A stretch of 64,000 bases of DNA from Candidatus Andeanibacterium colombiense (GCA_029202985.1 CP119316.1:1302001-1366000), one strand, 5' to 3'; shown: positions 24,643 through 32,642, counted from the first letter of the stretch. Numbers and translations are program-made. The notes: generated from the letters alone by a model not told the origin.

Positions 24643-24945
24643 ATGCCCGACGAAGACTATGTCTATGACGAGGACAGCGGCGAATGGCTCCCCGCCAGCG
24701 AGCTCGCCGCCAAGCAGGCCGCCGCGAACGCGGTCGAAGTGCGCGACGCGGTCGGCAATCTGCTGGCCGACGGCGACCAGGTGACGCTGATCAAGGACCT
24801 CGAGGTCAAGGGCGCGGGCCAGACGCTCAAGCAGGGCACGCTGATCAAGTCGATCCGCCTGACCGGGGACGCGCAGGAGATCGACTGCAAATATCCCGGC
24901 ATCAAGGGGCTGGTGCTGCGGGCGGAGTTTGTACGGAAACGGTGA
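24643..24945 (+). CDS. PhnA/YjdM-domain protein lacking the zinc ribbon
   Basis: A 100-residue protein whose C-terminal 68 residues are a complete PhnA (YjdM) domain: EVRDAVGNLLADGDQVTLIK, LEVKGAGQTLKQGTLIKSIR and KYPGIKGLVLRAEFVRKR. The N-terminus (DYVYDEDSGEWLPASE) has the shape but none of the cysteines of the usual zinc ribbon. Although named for alkylphosphonate uptake, the family role is unclear and no phn genes are near. AAGGAA precedes the ATG. Confidence 0.88.
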   Translation: MPDEDYVYDEDSGEWLPASELAAKQAAANAVEVRDAVGNLLADGDQVTLIKDLEVKGAGQTLKQGTLIKSIRLTGDAQEIDCKYPGIKGLVLRAEFVRKR

Positions 24946-24982
24946 GGCGGAGACGGCGAGCACCTTCCCCGCTCCCTCCCCT

Positions 24983-25128
24983 CGTCATCCTGAACTTGTT
25001 TCAGGATCCATTCCTCGAATTGCCCGGATCACAGGGTGAGACATTGCCGCTTGCGGCAGAGGCAGTGCCCGATGGCGAAAACTCTGCGCTGGCGGCGCGA
25101 TGGATCCTGAAACAAGTTCAGGATGACG
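24983..25128. repeat. 29-bp perfect inverted repeat (REP-type, family B)
   Basis: Arms at 24983-25011 and 25100-25128 are exact reverse complements, with an 88-bp centre. Each arm is itself a hairpin (ATCCTGAA-CTTG-TTTCAGGAT). The sequence belongs to the common GTCATCCTGAA-type bacterial palindromes. No coding frame in it is supported. Confidence 0.85.
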
Positions 25129-25173
25129 GGGAGAAGCGGCACCCCGGAACACGTCCGGAGTAACCGGCGCGCC

Positions 25174-25323
25174 TCAATGCCGCTTGAAATACTGCACTTC
25201 CCGCTCATGCCTCTCCGCCGCCGCGCGGCTGTCGAAGGTGCCGAGATTGCGCCGCTTGCCGGTCTTGGGATCGGTCTTGCGGGAGTGGAGGCGGTATTCG
25301 CCGGATTTGAGTTTGCGGATCAT
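25174..25323 (-). CDS. small basic conserved protein
   Basis: A 49-residue protein from ATG 25323: IRKLKSGEYRLHSRKTDPKT followed by GKRRNLGTFDSRAAAERHER and EVQYFKRH. It is strongly basic and cysteine-free, and looks like a compact conserved protein that I recognise from many alphaproteobacterial genomes as hypothetical. An upstream in-frame start at 25359 would add 12 residues. It lies at the edge of the AT-rich island but has host-like base composition. Confidence 0.7.
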   Translation of the reverse strand: MIRKLKSGEYRLHSRKTDPKTGKRRNLGTFDSRAAAERHEREVQYFKRH

Positions 25324-25373
25324 GGTGTGGGAACGTGCGAGGCGGGCGCGGGGTTTCATGCACTATTCAAACA

Positions 25374-26126
25374 TCAGAGCAGCCTCGGTTCCTTGACCTT
25401 CTTTACGTCGAACAAACCCGTCCGCACACTTGCGCAGAATTGCTCGGCATCGCGCAGCAAATGCGCGAGGTTTGGCTCACCGGTCTTCCTCGACCTTTTA
25501 AGTGGCTTTGCTCCCTTCTTAATGAGTTCGCGATTCCCTGGAGCTACCTCTTCGTCAAAACCATAATCGACTGCAAATAGCGGAATACTTAGGCGCAGAG
25601 CATCTTCACCAGCTGCACGCGTACCCCCCTTTTCACCGGCCTCAACCACGATCATGGCGCACGAAAGTGCCATGATCGTACGGTTCCGATCCATTGCGTA
25701 ATAAGAACGCCAGACCGCGTGGGGCTCAAATTGGCTTAGAACTAATACTCGCGCCCAATCCCAAACCTCGCGAAGCTCCGGCGCGATTCTGAAGTGATCT
25801 ATCCCTTCAGGTAAAACCAAAATCGTGGCTCCGCCTTCCATAAGCGCTTCACGATGCGTTGCGCGATCCACCCCTCGGGCATTTCCCGAAGTCACAACAA
25901 AATGTTCTTTCGTTGCAGTGCGAGCACAAAGTACAGCAGCCTCAACGCCTTTCTCCGACGCATTTCTCGCACCGCAGAAGCTCACGGCGTGTTCGTTTAG
26001 AAGTTCAAGATTGCCTCGAACAAAAAGCCTTTTGGGCGCATGCTTACCAAGCAACGTTCGTAGCCTCCGCGGATAACGCGGATCATCGCTTTCGATCGCT
26101 ACAATAGGAGGGCTCGAAACCATCAT
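25374..26126 (-). CDS. DprA/Smf-like Rossmann protein (ShosA-like antitoxin candidate)
   Basis: A 250-residue protein consisting of the DprA nucleotide-binding core only. Motifs are FCGARNASEKG (equivalent of GSRxxSxYG), VTSGNARGVDRATHREAL (DprA SGxAxGID...H) and NRTIMALSCAMIVVEAGEKG, GTRAAGEDAL. Classical DprA has extra N- and C-terminal domains that are missing. The ATG at 26126 overlaps the upstream phosphoribosyltransferase stop (ATGA), so the two are one translational unit. Base composition is markedly AT-rich. A DprA-type protein paired with a PRTase is the composition I recall for the ShosTA system, so a defence role is inferred. Confidence 0.8.
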   Translation of the reverse strand: MMVSSPPIVAIESDDPRYPRRLRTLLGKHAPKRLFVRGNLELLNEHAVSFCGARNASEKGVEAAVLCARTATKEHFVVTSGNARGVDRATHREALMEGGATILVLPEGIDHFRIAPELREVWDWARVLVLSQFEPHAVWRSYYAMDRNRTIMALSCAMIVVEAGEKGGTRAAGEDALRLSIPLFAVDYGFDEEVAPGNRELIKKGAKPLKRSRKTGEPNLAHLLRDAEQFCASVRTGLFDVKKVKEPRLL

Positions 26127-27031
26127 GTGTTATCCGTATCTCGCCGTCCCTTCGAAACCGCTAGAAGATGAAGATCGTTAGCTCCCGCTGCCCGCAGTTG
26201 GGAAGCAACGAAGTGAGCCGTCGCGCCGGATTGATACATGTCATCGATCAAGAGAAGATTTTTTCCAGAAATGCCTTCGCCGATCGTCATTCCAACCTCT
26301 TCCAACGCCGCCCACTTCTCATCGACTCCTAGCTCTTTGATTGAACCTTTTTTTCCATTCCAACTCAGTTCGCTTGTCAGGTCTGGAACGTTCACTGCTG
26401 CACTCAGCGCTGCGGCAAGAGCATTGGGAAGGCTGCTCCCTCCTGCTTTTGACGCCGGAACGGAAACAATACCGTCTAATCGTCTCGCGCCATGCATTCG
26501 CGAAAAAATCTCAGTCAAAATTCCAACGATTTTATTCCTAGCCGACAGTGAACCTTCATATTTCGCACTATGCTCCAACTCTCCGATTTTCGATCGCTCT
26601 TGAGGTGAAACATAATGCTCGCAAGCCGCGACAGCAGTATTAAATAGTGACCTTATGAAAACGACATCAGAATTTTCCGACATCCACTTCCCTATTTTGT
26701 CGTACTCATCATTATTTATAACCGTTCTATAATATCCGCCATATTTCCCATTCTTGTTGGGGAATAATTCCCACGGAAAAAGCGTTCCTATCGTTTCCGA
26801 AAACGGGACATTGAAAAATCCTGCACTTTTACCGCTCGGATTATCCTTGAGCGCATTTTTATGGACCGATCCAAAACATATACGCTTCGGATCTTTTGCC
26901 CGCAGCGACTGAAAACCTGCCAACGTTATGGGCGGATAGATAAGGTCGCGAAAGGAAACCAGGGGTGCCTCCAGCTTTGTTCCTATTATGTTCTCATTCG
27001 AGGCCTTTGTCAATCCTTGGCCCGAATCCAC
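26123..27031 (-). CDS. phosphoribosyltransferase-domain protein (ShosT-like toxin candidate)
   Basis: About 300 residues. The C-terminal half is a type I PRTase: the PRPP loop is LLLIDDMYQSGATAHFVASQ, and an upstream strand reads DGIVSVPASKAGGSSLPNAL. The N-terminal half (YPPITLAGFQSLRAKDPKRI and following) is unrecognised. The frame opens with GTG at 27031, but a consensus promoter lies inside that 5' end (27013-26985). Translation may therefore begin downstream, perhaps at the CTG at 26962, which has GGAGG 5 nt before it. It is the first gene of an AT-rich two-gene island next to thiC. Confidence 0.75.
   Translation of the reverse strand: MDSGQGLTKASNENIIGTKLEAPLVSFRDLIYPPITLAGFQSLRAKDPKRICFGSVHKNALKDNPSGKSAGFFNVPFSETIGTLFPWELFPNKNGKYGGYYRTVINNDEYDKIGKWMSENSDVVFIRSLFNTAVAACEHYVSPQERSKIGELEHSAKYEGSLSARNKIVGILTEIFSRMHGARRLDGIVSVPASKAGGSSLPNALAAALSAAVNVPDLTSELSWNGKKGSIKELGVDEKWAALEEVGMTIGEGISGKNLLLIDDMYQSGATAHFVASQLRAAGANDLHLLAVSKGRRDTDNT
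26985..27013 (-). promoter_or_regulatory. consensus sigma70 promoter of the PRTase-DprA operon
   Basis: On the minus strand TTGACA (27013-27008) and CATAAT (26990-26985) are spaced exactly 17 bp apart, the best promoter match in the window. GGAGG (26972-26968) lies about 12-16 nt downstream. It overlaps the apparent N-terminal codons of the PRTase frame. Confidence 0.75.
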
Positions 27032-27044
27032 TGGGCCGCGTAAT

Positions 27045-27070
27045 CTGAAAAAAGATTGAGGTAAATCTTT
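27045..27070 (-). terminator. terminator of thiC
   Basis: AAAGATT-TACCTC-AATCTTT followed by TTT on the minus strand, 16 bp after the thiC stop. The stem is short and AT-rich but has a run of six T. Confidence 0.55.
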
Positions 27071-27085
27071 GGGCTTTAGAAATCC

Positions 27086-28966
27086 TCAGTCATGTTCTCG
27101 CCCATTCGCTCCAATATAAAGCTCGGAACCAATCTCCCGATACTTCTCGCTCATCTCCTTCATCCCCGCCTCGGCCTCGCTGCCGCCGACAGTCTCGGGA
27201 TGAGCGGCGAGGAATGAATCCGGCGCCTGGTTCTGCTTCGCCGCAAAGTCCCGCACTTCCTGCGTGATCTTCATCGAGCAGAACTTCGGCCCGCACATGC
27301 TGCAGAAATGCGCGGTCTTGGCGCCTTCGGCCGGCAGGGTCTGGTCGTGGTATTGCTCGGCCGTATCCGGATCGAGCGACAGGTTGAACTGGTCGCGCCA
27401 GCGGAATTCGAAGCGGGCGCGGCTCAGGGCGTCGTCGCGCAGCTTGGCGGCCGGGTGGCCTTTCGCAAGGTCCGCCGCGTGGGCGGCGAGCTTGTAGGTG
27501 ACCACGCCGACCTTCACATCGTCGCGGTCGGGCAGGCCGAGGTGTTCCTTCGGCGTGACGTAGCAGAGCATCGCCGTGCCGTACCAGCCGATCATCGCCG
27601 CGCCGATGCCGCTGGTGATGTGGTCGTAGCCCGGCGCGATGTCGGTCACCAGGGGCCCGAGGGTGTAGAACGGGGCTTCGCCGCAGGCCTTGAGCTGCTT
27701 GTCCATGTTCTCCTTGATCTTGTGCATCGGGACGTGGCCCGGGCCTTCGATCATCACCTGCACGTCCTGCGCCCAGGCGCGCTTGGTCAACTCGCCGAGG
27801 GTGTAGAGTTCGCTGAACTGCGCCTCGTCATTCGCGTCGGCGATGCTGCCGGGGCGCAGGCCGTCGCCAAGCGAATAGGCGACGTCATAGGCCTTCATGA
27901 TCTCTGTGATCTCGTCGAACTTCTCGTAAAGGAAGCTCTCCTTGTGGTGGCTGAGGCACCATTTCGCCATGATGCTGCCGCCGCGGCTGACGATGCCGGT
28001 GACGCGCTTGGCGGTCATCGGGATGTAGGGCAGACGCACGCCAGCGTGGATCGTGAAATAGTCGACGCCCTGTTCGGCCTGTTCGATCAGCGTGTCGCGG
28101 AAGATTTCCCAGGTGAGATCCTCGGCCACGCCGCCGACCTTTTCCAGCGCCTGGTAGATCGGCACGGTGCCGATCGGCACGGGGCTGTTGCGGATGATCC
28201 ATTCGCGGGTGTCGTGGATGTTGCGCCCCGTGCTGAGGTCCATCACCGTGTCGGCGCCCCAGCGGATCGACCAGACCATCTTGTCGACTTCGGATGCGAC
28301 ATCGCTGGCTACGGCGGAGTTGCCGATATTGGCGTTGATCTTGACGAGGAAGTTGCGGCCGATCGCCATCGGCTCGGCTTCGGGGTGGTTGACGTTGCTG
28401 GGAATGATCGCGCGGCCGCGGGCGACTTCGTCACGGACGAATTCGGGCGTTACATGATCGGGGATTTCGGCGCCCCAATCGTTACCGTCGCGGATATGAT
28501 CCTTGAGCATTTCGCGCCCGAGGTTTTCGCGCGCGGCGACATATTCCATCTCGGGCGTGATGATCCCGCGGCGGGCGTAATACATCTGGCTGAGGTTGGC
28601 GCCGGGCTTGGCGCGCAGCACGCGCTTGTGGACATGCGGGAAGGCGGGAACGCCGCCCGAACGGTCGGGGCCGAGCTGGCCGTTATCCTCGGGGCGGATT
28701 TCGCGCGCGTCATATTCCTCGACGTCGCCGCGATCGAGCTGCCACTGGCGGCGCAGCTGGGGCAGGCCCTGCTGGATGTCGATCGTCGCGGCGGGATCGG
28801 TGTAGGGGCCGCTGGTGTCGTAAACGCGGAGAGCGGGCTCGCCGCTGCTGGGCTCAAGATCGATCTCGCGCATCGCGACCTTGAACGGGCCGATATGGAC
28901 CTTGCGGGAGCCGCGGATCGGGCCGGTGGTTACGCCGATCTCGATGGGGGAATTGATGTCGGCCAT
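27086..28966 (-). CDS. thiC: phosphomethylpyrimidine synthase ThiC
   Basis: A 626-residue radical SAM enzyme that rearranges aminoimidazole ribotide to HMP-phosphate for thiamine synthesis. The C-terminal cluster motif CSMCGPKFCSMK (CxxCxxxxC) is complete. Other signatures are MYYARRGIITPEMEYVAARE, KINANIGNSAV, DLSTGRNIHDTREW and GPGHVPMHKIKENM. The full length matches the family. AAGGAGAG precedes the ATG, and a TPP riboswitch lies in the leader. The stop is close to a divergent-composition island, which may use thiC as its neighbour by chance. Confidence 0.98.
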   Translation of the reverse strand: MADINSPIEIGVTTGPIRGSRKVHIGPFKVAMREIDLEPSSGEPALRVYDTSGPYTDPAATIDIQQGLPQLRRQWQLDRGDVEEYDAREIRPEDNGQLGPDRSGGVPAFPHVHKRVLRAKPGANLSQMYYARRGIITPEMEYVAARENLGREMLKDHIRDGNDWGAEIPDHVTPEFVRDEVARGRAIIPSNVNHPEAEPMAIGRNFLVKINANIGNSAVASDVASEVDKMVWSIRWGADTVMDLSTGRNIHDTREWIIRNSPVPIGTVPIYQALEKVGGVAEDLTWEIFRDTLIEQAEQGVDYFTIHAGVRLPYIPMTAKRVTGIVSRGGSIMAKWCLSHHKESFLYEKFDEITEIMKAYDVAYSLGDGLRPGSIADANDEAQFSELYTLGELTKRAWAQDVQVMIEGPGHVPMHKIKENMDKQLKACGEAPFYTLGPLVTDIAPGYDHITSGIGAAMIGWYGTAMLCYVTPKEHLGLPDRDDVKVGVVTYKLAAHAADLAKGHPAAKLRDDALSRARFEFRWRDQFNLSLDPDTAEQYHDQTLPAEGAKTAHFCSMCGPKFCSMKITQEVRDFAAKQNQAPDSFLAAHPETVGGSEAEAGMKEMSEKYREIGSELYIGANGREHD

Positions 28967-29025
28967 GCGGTCTCTCCTTGGGCGGAAAGCGGGCGCCGGG
29001 TCCCTCGATAGCAGGACGGCCGTCC

Positions 29026-29116
29026 ACTCCCTCCGCCCGTGCTAACGGGTTCAGGTTCGACGGGTCGGACGGCGCTTAACCCGTCCCTCTCAGCGAAAGC
29101 TCGCTCCCCGGGGAAG
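29026..29116 (-). promoter_or_regulatory. TPP riboswitch (THI element) controlling thiC
   Basis: On the minus strand the canonical aptamer parts occur in order: GGGGAGC, CTGAGAGGGA (29093-29084), the ACCTGAACCCGTTAGCA segment and the CGGAGGGA 3' arm (ending about 29028). The perfect palindrome GGACGGCCGTCC (29014-29025) follows immediately and could form the expression-platform hairpin ahead of the AAGGAG site. In TPP-bound form, thiC translation or transcription is expected to be shut off. Confidence 0.95.
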
Positions 29117-29124
29117 GCCGGACC

Positions 29125-29739
29125 TTAGTCGGTCAAGGCGGGTTCGGGCAAGGCACTTCTCGCCCCCGCCCCCCAGCGCGCCGCCGCCAGCGCCACCCGG
29201 CGGCCGAGCGAGCGGGCCGTCGCACGGTCGCCGGCCCTGGGTGTCACTTCGGGGCTGTCGTTCGCGGCCTGCGACATCATGCCGAGGAAGCTGCCGAGGC
29301 GGTTCTCGGCATCGGTGGCGGCGGAGGTGTCGTCATTGTTGCCCGGGTTCTGGCCGGTACCGATCCACAGCATGCCGTGCTGCGCGGCGAAGATCGCCAG
29401 TGTGGTCAGCGTGTTGAGCTTGTCGCCCGAAGGCGAAGCGGAAACGGTGAAGGCGGCCGCCAGCTTGTCCTTCCACTCCTTGACGAAATAGGGCTTGGCG
29501 CTGGCGTCCATGAAGATCTTCATCGGGCCCGAGACGGTGCCCATATAGGTCGGCGAGCCCAAGATCACCGCATCTGCCTGGGCGATCTGACCGAAGAAGT
29601 CATCGAATTCGTGCTGGCCGGGCTCGATCTGCAGCAGCACCGCCTGCGCTCCGCCATCCTCCACGCCCCGCGCGACTTCCTGTGCCAGTATGTGTGTGTG
29701 GCCGAACCCCGAATGATAGACGATCGCAACGCTGCTCAT
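29125..29739 (-). CDS. WrbA-like flavodoxin-fold NAD(P)H:quinone oxidoreductase
   Basis: A 204-residue flavodoxin-family protein. The FMN phosphate loop is YHSGFGHTHILAQEVARGVE, then VILGSPTYMGTVSGPMKIFM and an ending GTGQNPGNNDDTSA. Relatives reduce quinones by two electrons using NAD(P)H. It is divergent from an HxlR regulator, which is the common arrangement for a redox- or quinone-sensing pair. The stop lies only about 9 bp before the TPP aptamer of thiC, so the thiC promoter must lie in this gene or thiC is read through. Confidence 0.88.
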   Translation of the reverse strand: MSSVAIVYHSGFGHTHILAQEVARGVEDGGAQAVLLQIEPGQHEFDDFFGQIAQADAVILGSPTYMGTVSGPMKIFMDASAKPYFVKEWKDKLAAAFTVSASPSGDKLNTLTTLAIFAAQHGMLWIGTGQNPGNNDDTSAATDAENRLGSFLGMMSQAANDSPEVTPRAGDRATARSLGRRVALAAARWGAGARSALPEPALTD

Positions 29740-29837
29740 GATCTCGCTCCTGTATCTGCGGCCTTCCGGCCTTGCGGGAACGCATGTGATGAGGTAGGCA
29801 CCAGAAGTGAAGTACGCACCTTGGAGTGCCTGTTAAA

Positions 29838-30221
29838 ATGAATCCTCCCGGCTGGGTCCACAAGGTCGATCCCTGCAATGCGGATTGCCCCTCTCGCGAT
29901 ATTCTCGATCTTGTGGGCGACCGCTGGAGCCTGCTGGTGATGCTGGTGATCGCGCAGGGCGTGCGCCGCAATGGCGAGCTCAAGCGGCGGATCGGCGGGA
30001 TCAGCCAGAAGATGCTGACCCAGACCTTGCGCGCGCTGGAGGCGAGCGGGCTGGTCCATCGCCACGATTTCCTCACTGTGCCGCCGCATGTCGAATATCA
30101 ACTGACCCCGCTGGGCCTGTCGCTGCAACACGCATTGACGCCTTTGTTCGCCTGGGTAGAAGGGCAGTTCGACGATTTGCAACGGGCCCGGGCGGAGTTT
30201 ACCGCGCAGCAAGCGGCCTGA
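29838..30221 (+). CDS. HxlR-family transcriptional regulator
   Basis: A 127-residue winged-helix regulator. It has CNADCPSRDILDLVGDRWSL (with two conserved Cys that could sense redox or electrophiles), then RRNGELKRRIGGISQKMLTQ and a LTQTLRALEASGLVHRHDF recognition helix. The ATG at 29838 is chosen; a GTG at 29826 inside GGAGTG is an alternative. The 86-bp divergent spacer contains AGGCAC / GTGCCT arms, a possible operator shared with the WrbA-like gene. Confidence 0.88.
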   Translation: MNPPGWVHKVDPCNADCPSRDILDLVGDRWSLLVMLVIAQGVRRNGELKRRIGGISQKMLTQTLRALEASGLVHRHDFLTVPPHVEYQLTPLGLSLQHALTPLFAWVEGQFDDLQRARAEFTAQQAA

Positions 30222-30229
30222 GGCAGGCT

Positions 30230-30754
30230 CTACAGATAATTTTGCGGCAATTGGGTGCGCATGTCGGTGAAGCCGGCGTAATAGATGTCCATCACCTCAT
30301 AGGTGATCCCGCCGACGCCGGTGACGACTTCCTGCTCGACGCAGGCCTTGCCATCGGTGCCGATGTAGGACCGGCCGAAGACCTTGCCCTTGTTGACCTC
30401 GTTCGCGCGCTCGACCGTGCGGTTGGCGCCGCTGTCGTCGCAGGCCCAGAAGATCAGCGTGTTGTAGGTCTGGCCCTGGCATGCCTGTTGGCCGACGCCG
30501 CAGAAGAACGATACGCGGAACGCCTCGTCCTTCTCGACCAGGAACAGATTGCCGCTGGTCGCCTCGGTGCGGCGGAAGCCGACGCCCTTGGTCGCGAAAT
30601 AGTCGGTCACCGATTTGAGCTGGGCGGCGGTGATGACGCGCGTGTCGATCGGCCCGGCCGCCGCAGCCGATGGAACCGGATCGGCGGCGGCGGCGGATGC
30701 CGCGCTTAGTCCGAGCACACCGGCAGCCAGCGCCAAAGACAGAATACGCAGCAT
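30230..30754 (-). CDS. secreted YbjN-domain protein (paralogue 1)
   Basis: A 174-residue protein with a signal peptide (MLRILSLALAAGVLGLSAAS) and one YbjN-like domain: VITAAQLKSVTDYFATKGVG, NLFLVEKDEAFRVSFFCGVG, FWACDDSGANRTVERANEVN and a C-terminal VGGITYEVMDIYYAGFTDMR. Cysteines at CG..CQG and WAC are shared with the other two paralogues at 32.1 and 32.7 kb. AGGAGTGGAG precedes ATG 30754. The function is unknown; E. coli YbjN is a cytosolic stress-linked protein, so an exported form is a different variant. Confidence 0.82.
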   Translation of the reverse strand: MLRILSLALAAGVLGLSAASAAAADPVPSAAAAGPIDTRVITAAQLKSVTDYFATKGVGFRRTEATSGNLFLVEKDEAFRVSFFCGVGQQACQGQTYNTLIFWACDDSGANRTVERANEVNKGKVFGRSYIGTDGKACVEQEVVTGVGGITYEVMDIYYAGFTDMRTQLPQNYL

Positions 30755-30897
30755 CCTCCACTCCTCCTGTGCGACCGGAAGGTTCGAAGGAAAAATATAG
30801 GGAATACGCGGGGTTAGGTCCAGCAACCCATATCGGGCGCCATGTCTGTGTCATTAAACTGTAATCTTGTCCCTGATTTGTAATGAAAATCAGCGGC

Positions 30898-31749
30898 CTA
30901 GAAGACGTAGCCGAGCCCGACCGCGCCAAGGAACTGGTTGGGGCTGCCGCGATCCGCCACGATCGGCGAATCCGCCGCTTCGCCCAGCATCCGCGAATAG
31001 CTGCCGATCAGGATCAGCGAAAAGCCGCCGTTGGCAAGGTCGCCGTCGAGATCGATCGCGCCGAGCAGCCGCGCGCCGACGCGGGTGAAGCCGGCCTTCG
31101 CGTCATAGCTATCGAGCCCGCTCGCGAGCGATTCCGCCGGGGTGATGCTGTAATAATAATCCATGAAGCGGTTGTTGCCGTATTCGGCATCGACCGTCAG
31201 CGACAGCGCCGCGCCCTTGCTGACCGGGGTGAAATAGCTGACCGAGGGTTCGATCACCATGCCCTTGTGCGCGCCGAGCACGTCCCACGCGGCATCGACC
31301 CCGAACGACAGGCTGTCATAGGGATTGAGCACCTTGGGGAACGAGACCCCGACACTTGGGCCCACCTCGACCGCGCGCTTGCGCTTGCCGAGGTCCTCGA
31401 CCACCGTGTCCTTCACCTGGGTCGCGCGGTTCGCGCGCAGGCGGATCGACGGGCCGAGCGAAAAGCTCACGCCTTCCCCTGGATCGTTGATGAAATCGAG
31501 CACCACCCCGCCCTGGCGCGGATTGATCCCGACCCCGAGCAGCTTGCCCTGAACCATCGGTATCGGGGTGAGCACGTAATCGTTCGAGCCGTCGTAGGAC
31601 GGCATGTAGACCACCGCCCCGCCGACCCCGAGCCAGTTGTCGTCGAACACCGTATCGGTGGTGTCGGCAGAGGGAAGATCGGCGATCTGCGCGGCGGCCG
31701 GCGTGGCGAAGGCGAGCGAACAGGCGACGATCAGCAAGGGTCGTTTCAT
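30898..31749 (-). CDS. MipA/OmpV-family outer membrane protein
   Basis: A 283-residue outer membrane barrel. The signal peptide is MKRPLLIVACSLAFATPAAA. The family landmarks are DDNWLGVGGAVVYMPSYDGS, VGINPRQGGVVLDFINDPGE and the C-terminal strand VGLGYVF with a terminal Phe. Relatives scaffold peptidoglycan enzymes or act as small porins. It sits between YbjN paralogues on the same strand. Confidence 0.9.
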   Translation of the reverse strand: MKRPLLIVACSLAFATPAAAQIADLPSADTTDTVFDDNWLGVGGAVVYMPSYDGSNDYVLTPIPMVQGKLLGVGINPRQGGVVLDFINDPGEGVSFSLGPSIRLRANRATQVKDTVVEDLGKRKRAVEVGPSVGVSFPKVLNPYDSLSFGVDAAWDVLGAHKGMVIEPSVSYFTPVSKGAALSLTVDAEYGNNRFMDYYYSITPAESLASGLDSYDAKAGFTRVGARLLGAIDLDGDLANGGFSLILIGSYSRMLGEAADSPIVADRGSPNQFLGAVGLGYVF

Positions 31750-31850
31750 AGGCCGGTCTCCGATGGATCTTTGAAATCCCAACGAAGATCGGCGCTTCCC
31801 GTTCCGCCCGGGGCCTGTTCGCGCGGGCCGAAGGCGGCTAAAGCACCGCG

Positions 31851-32075
31851 ATGAGCGAGAGCACCACCGAGCCGAAAACCGGCGTTTCCCTGCTCCGGGC
31901 GGCGGGCTTCGTTCTCGCCGCGGCGGGCGTGGCCGCGGTGTTCTCGCCGCTGGTAACCGGTCCGTGGCGCATGGCGGGATTGAGCTCGACCGACGCAGGG
32001 CTGGCGGTGGCGGCCACCGGCTTGCTGCTGCTGATCGCCGCGGCCGTGCGGCGCGGAATTCTCCGCCGCGGCTAA
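31851..32075 (+). CDS. small two-helix membrane protein
   Basis: A 74-residue protein, two hydrophobic helices (LLRAAGFVLAAAGVAAVFSP and GLAVAATGLLLLIAAAVRRG) and a basic C-terminus. No family is recognised. It is the only plus-strand gene in this block. Confidence 0.6.
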   Translation: MSESTTEPKTGVSLLRAAGFVLAAAGVAAVFSPLVTGPWRMAGLSSTDAGLAVAATGLLLLIAAAVRRGILRRG

Positions 32076-32111
32076 GCTCTCAGGTCGGAACCCCGCCCTG
32101 ACGCCCGGCCC

Positions 32112-32642
32112 CTATTTGAACTGCGCGTCGGCGTTCTGCCTGAACCACAGGAAGGCGTTGAACACGATGTCCATCGCCTCGTAACTGATCCCGCCCTTGC
32201 CGGTGGCGACCGGCTCCGCGATGCAGACGTTGTTGTTCGTGTCGATATAGGCCTTTACCGAGACGTAGTTCTTCATCAGATCATTGGTCTTGGTCACGTT
32301 GCCCTGGGCATAGCCGGCATAGCAGGCAATGAATTGCAGCGTCTGGCACTGGTCCTTCGCGTCGCTGCAATCGTAGAACGAGATGTTGTAATGGTTGCCC
32401 GCCTCGGTCACCAGCGGTTTACCGTCGGCATCGGTGCTCCGGGTGGTCATGTCGCCCTTCGAGGCCACATAATCGACCACCGACTGGATGTTCGCCGCCG
32501 AGACCATTTGCGCGCCCGGCTTGCTGCCGGCGATGGTCGCCGCATGGCCCGGAACCGCTGCAAGCGACACGGCGGAGAGCGCCAGCGCAGCAGCCCGGCG
32601 AATGATGGAAACGCGTGTGAACGAACCTGGAAAAGACCTCAT
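32112..32642 (-). CDS. secreted YbjN-domain protein (paralogue 2)
   Basis: A 176-residue YbjN-domain protein. ATG 32642 follows AGGGGGTGGG; the signal runs through RRAAALALSAVSLAAVPGHA. The domain shows VSAANIQSVVDYVASKGDMT, HYNISFYDCSDAKDQCQTLQ, FIACYAGYAQGN and GKGGISYEAMDIVFNAFLWF. It is most similar to the paralogue just upstream at 32725-33258 (shared TIAGSK/TVAGSK, VSANxxQSVxDY), so the two are tandem duplicates. Confidence 0.82.
   Translation of the reverse strand: MRSFPGSFTRVSIIRRAAALALSAVSLAAVPGHAATIAGSKPGAQMVSAANIQSVVDYVASKGDMTTRSTDADGKPLVTEAGNHYNISFYDCSDAKDQCQTLQFIACYAGYAQGNVTKTNDLMKNYVSVKAYIDTNNNVCIAEPVATGKGGISYEAMDIVFNAFLWFRQNADAQFK

Noticed and set aside
24983..25128. Insertion-sequence ends flanking a small element
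   Set aside because: The 88-bp centre has no transposase and the arms match the common GTCATCCTGAA palindrome class.
25374..26126. Housekeeping dprA for natural transformation
   Set aside because: Only the Rossmann core is present, it is AT-rich, and it is coupled to a phosphoribosyltransferase, unlike the chromosomal dprA near topA.
27308..29011. 567-codon plus-strand frame across thiC
   Set aside because: Antisense shadow of thiC; it also runs through the riboswitch.
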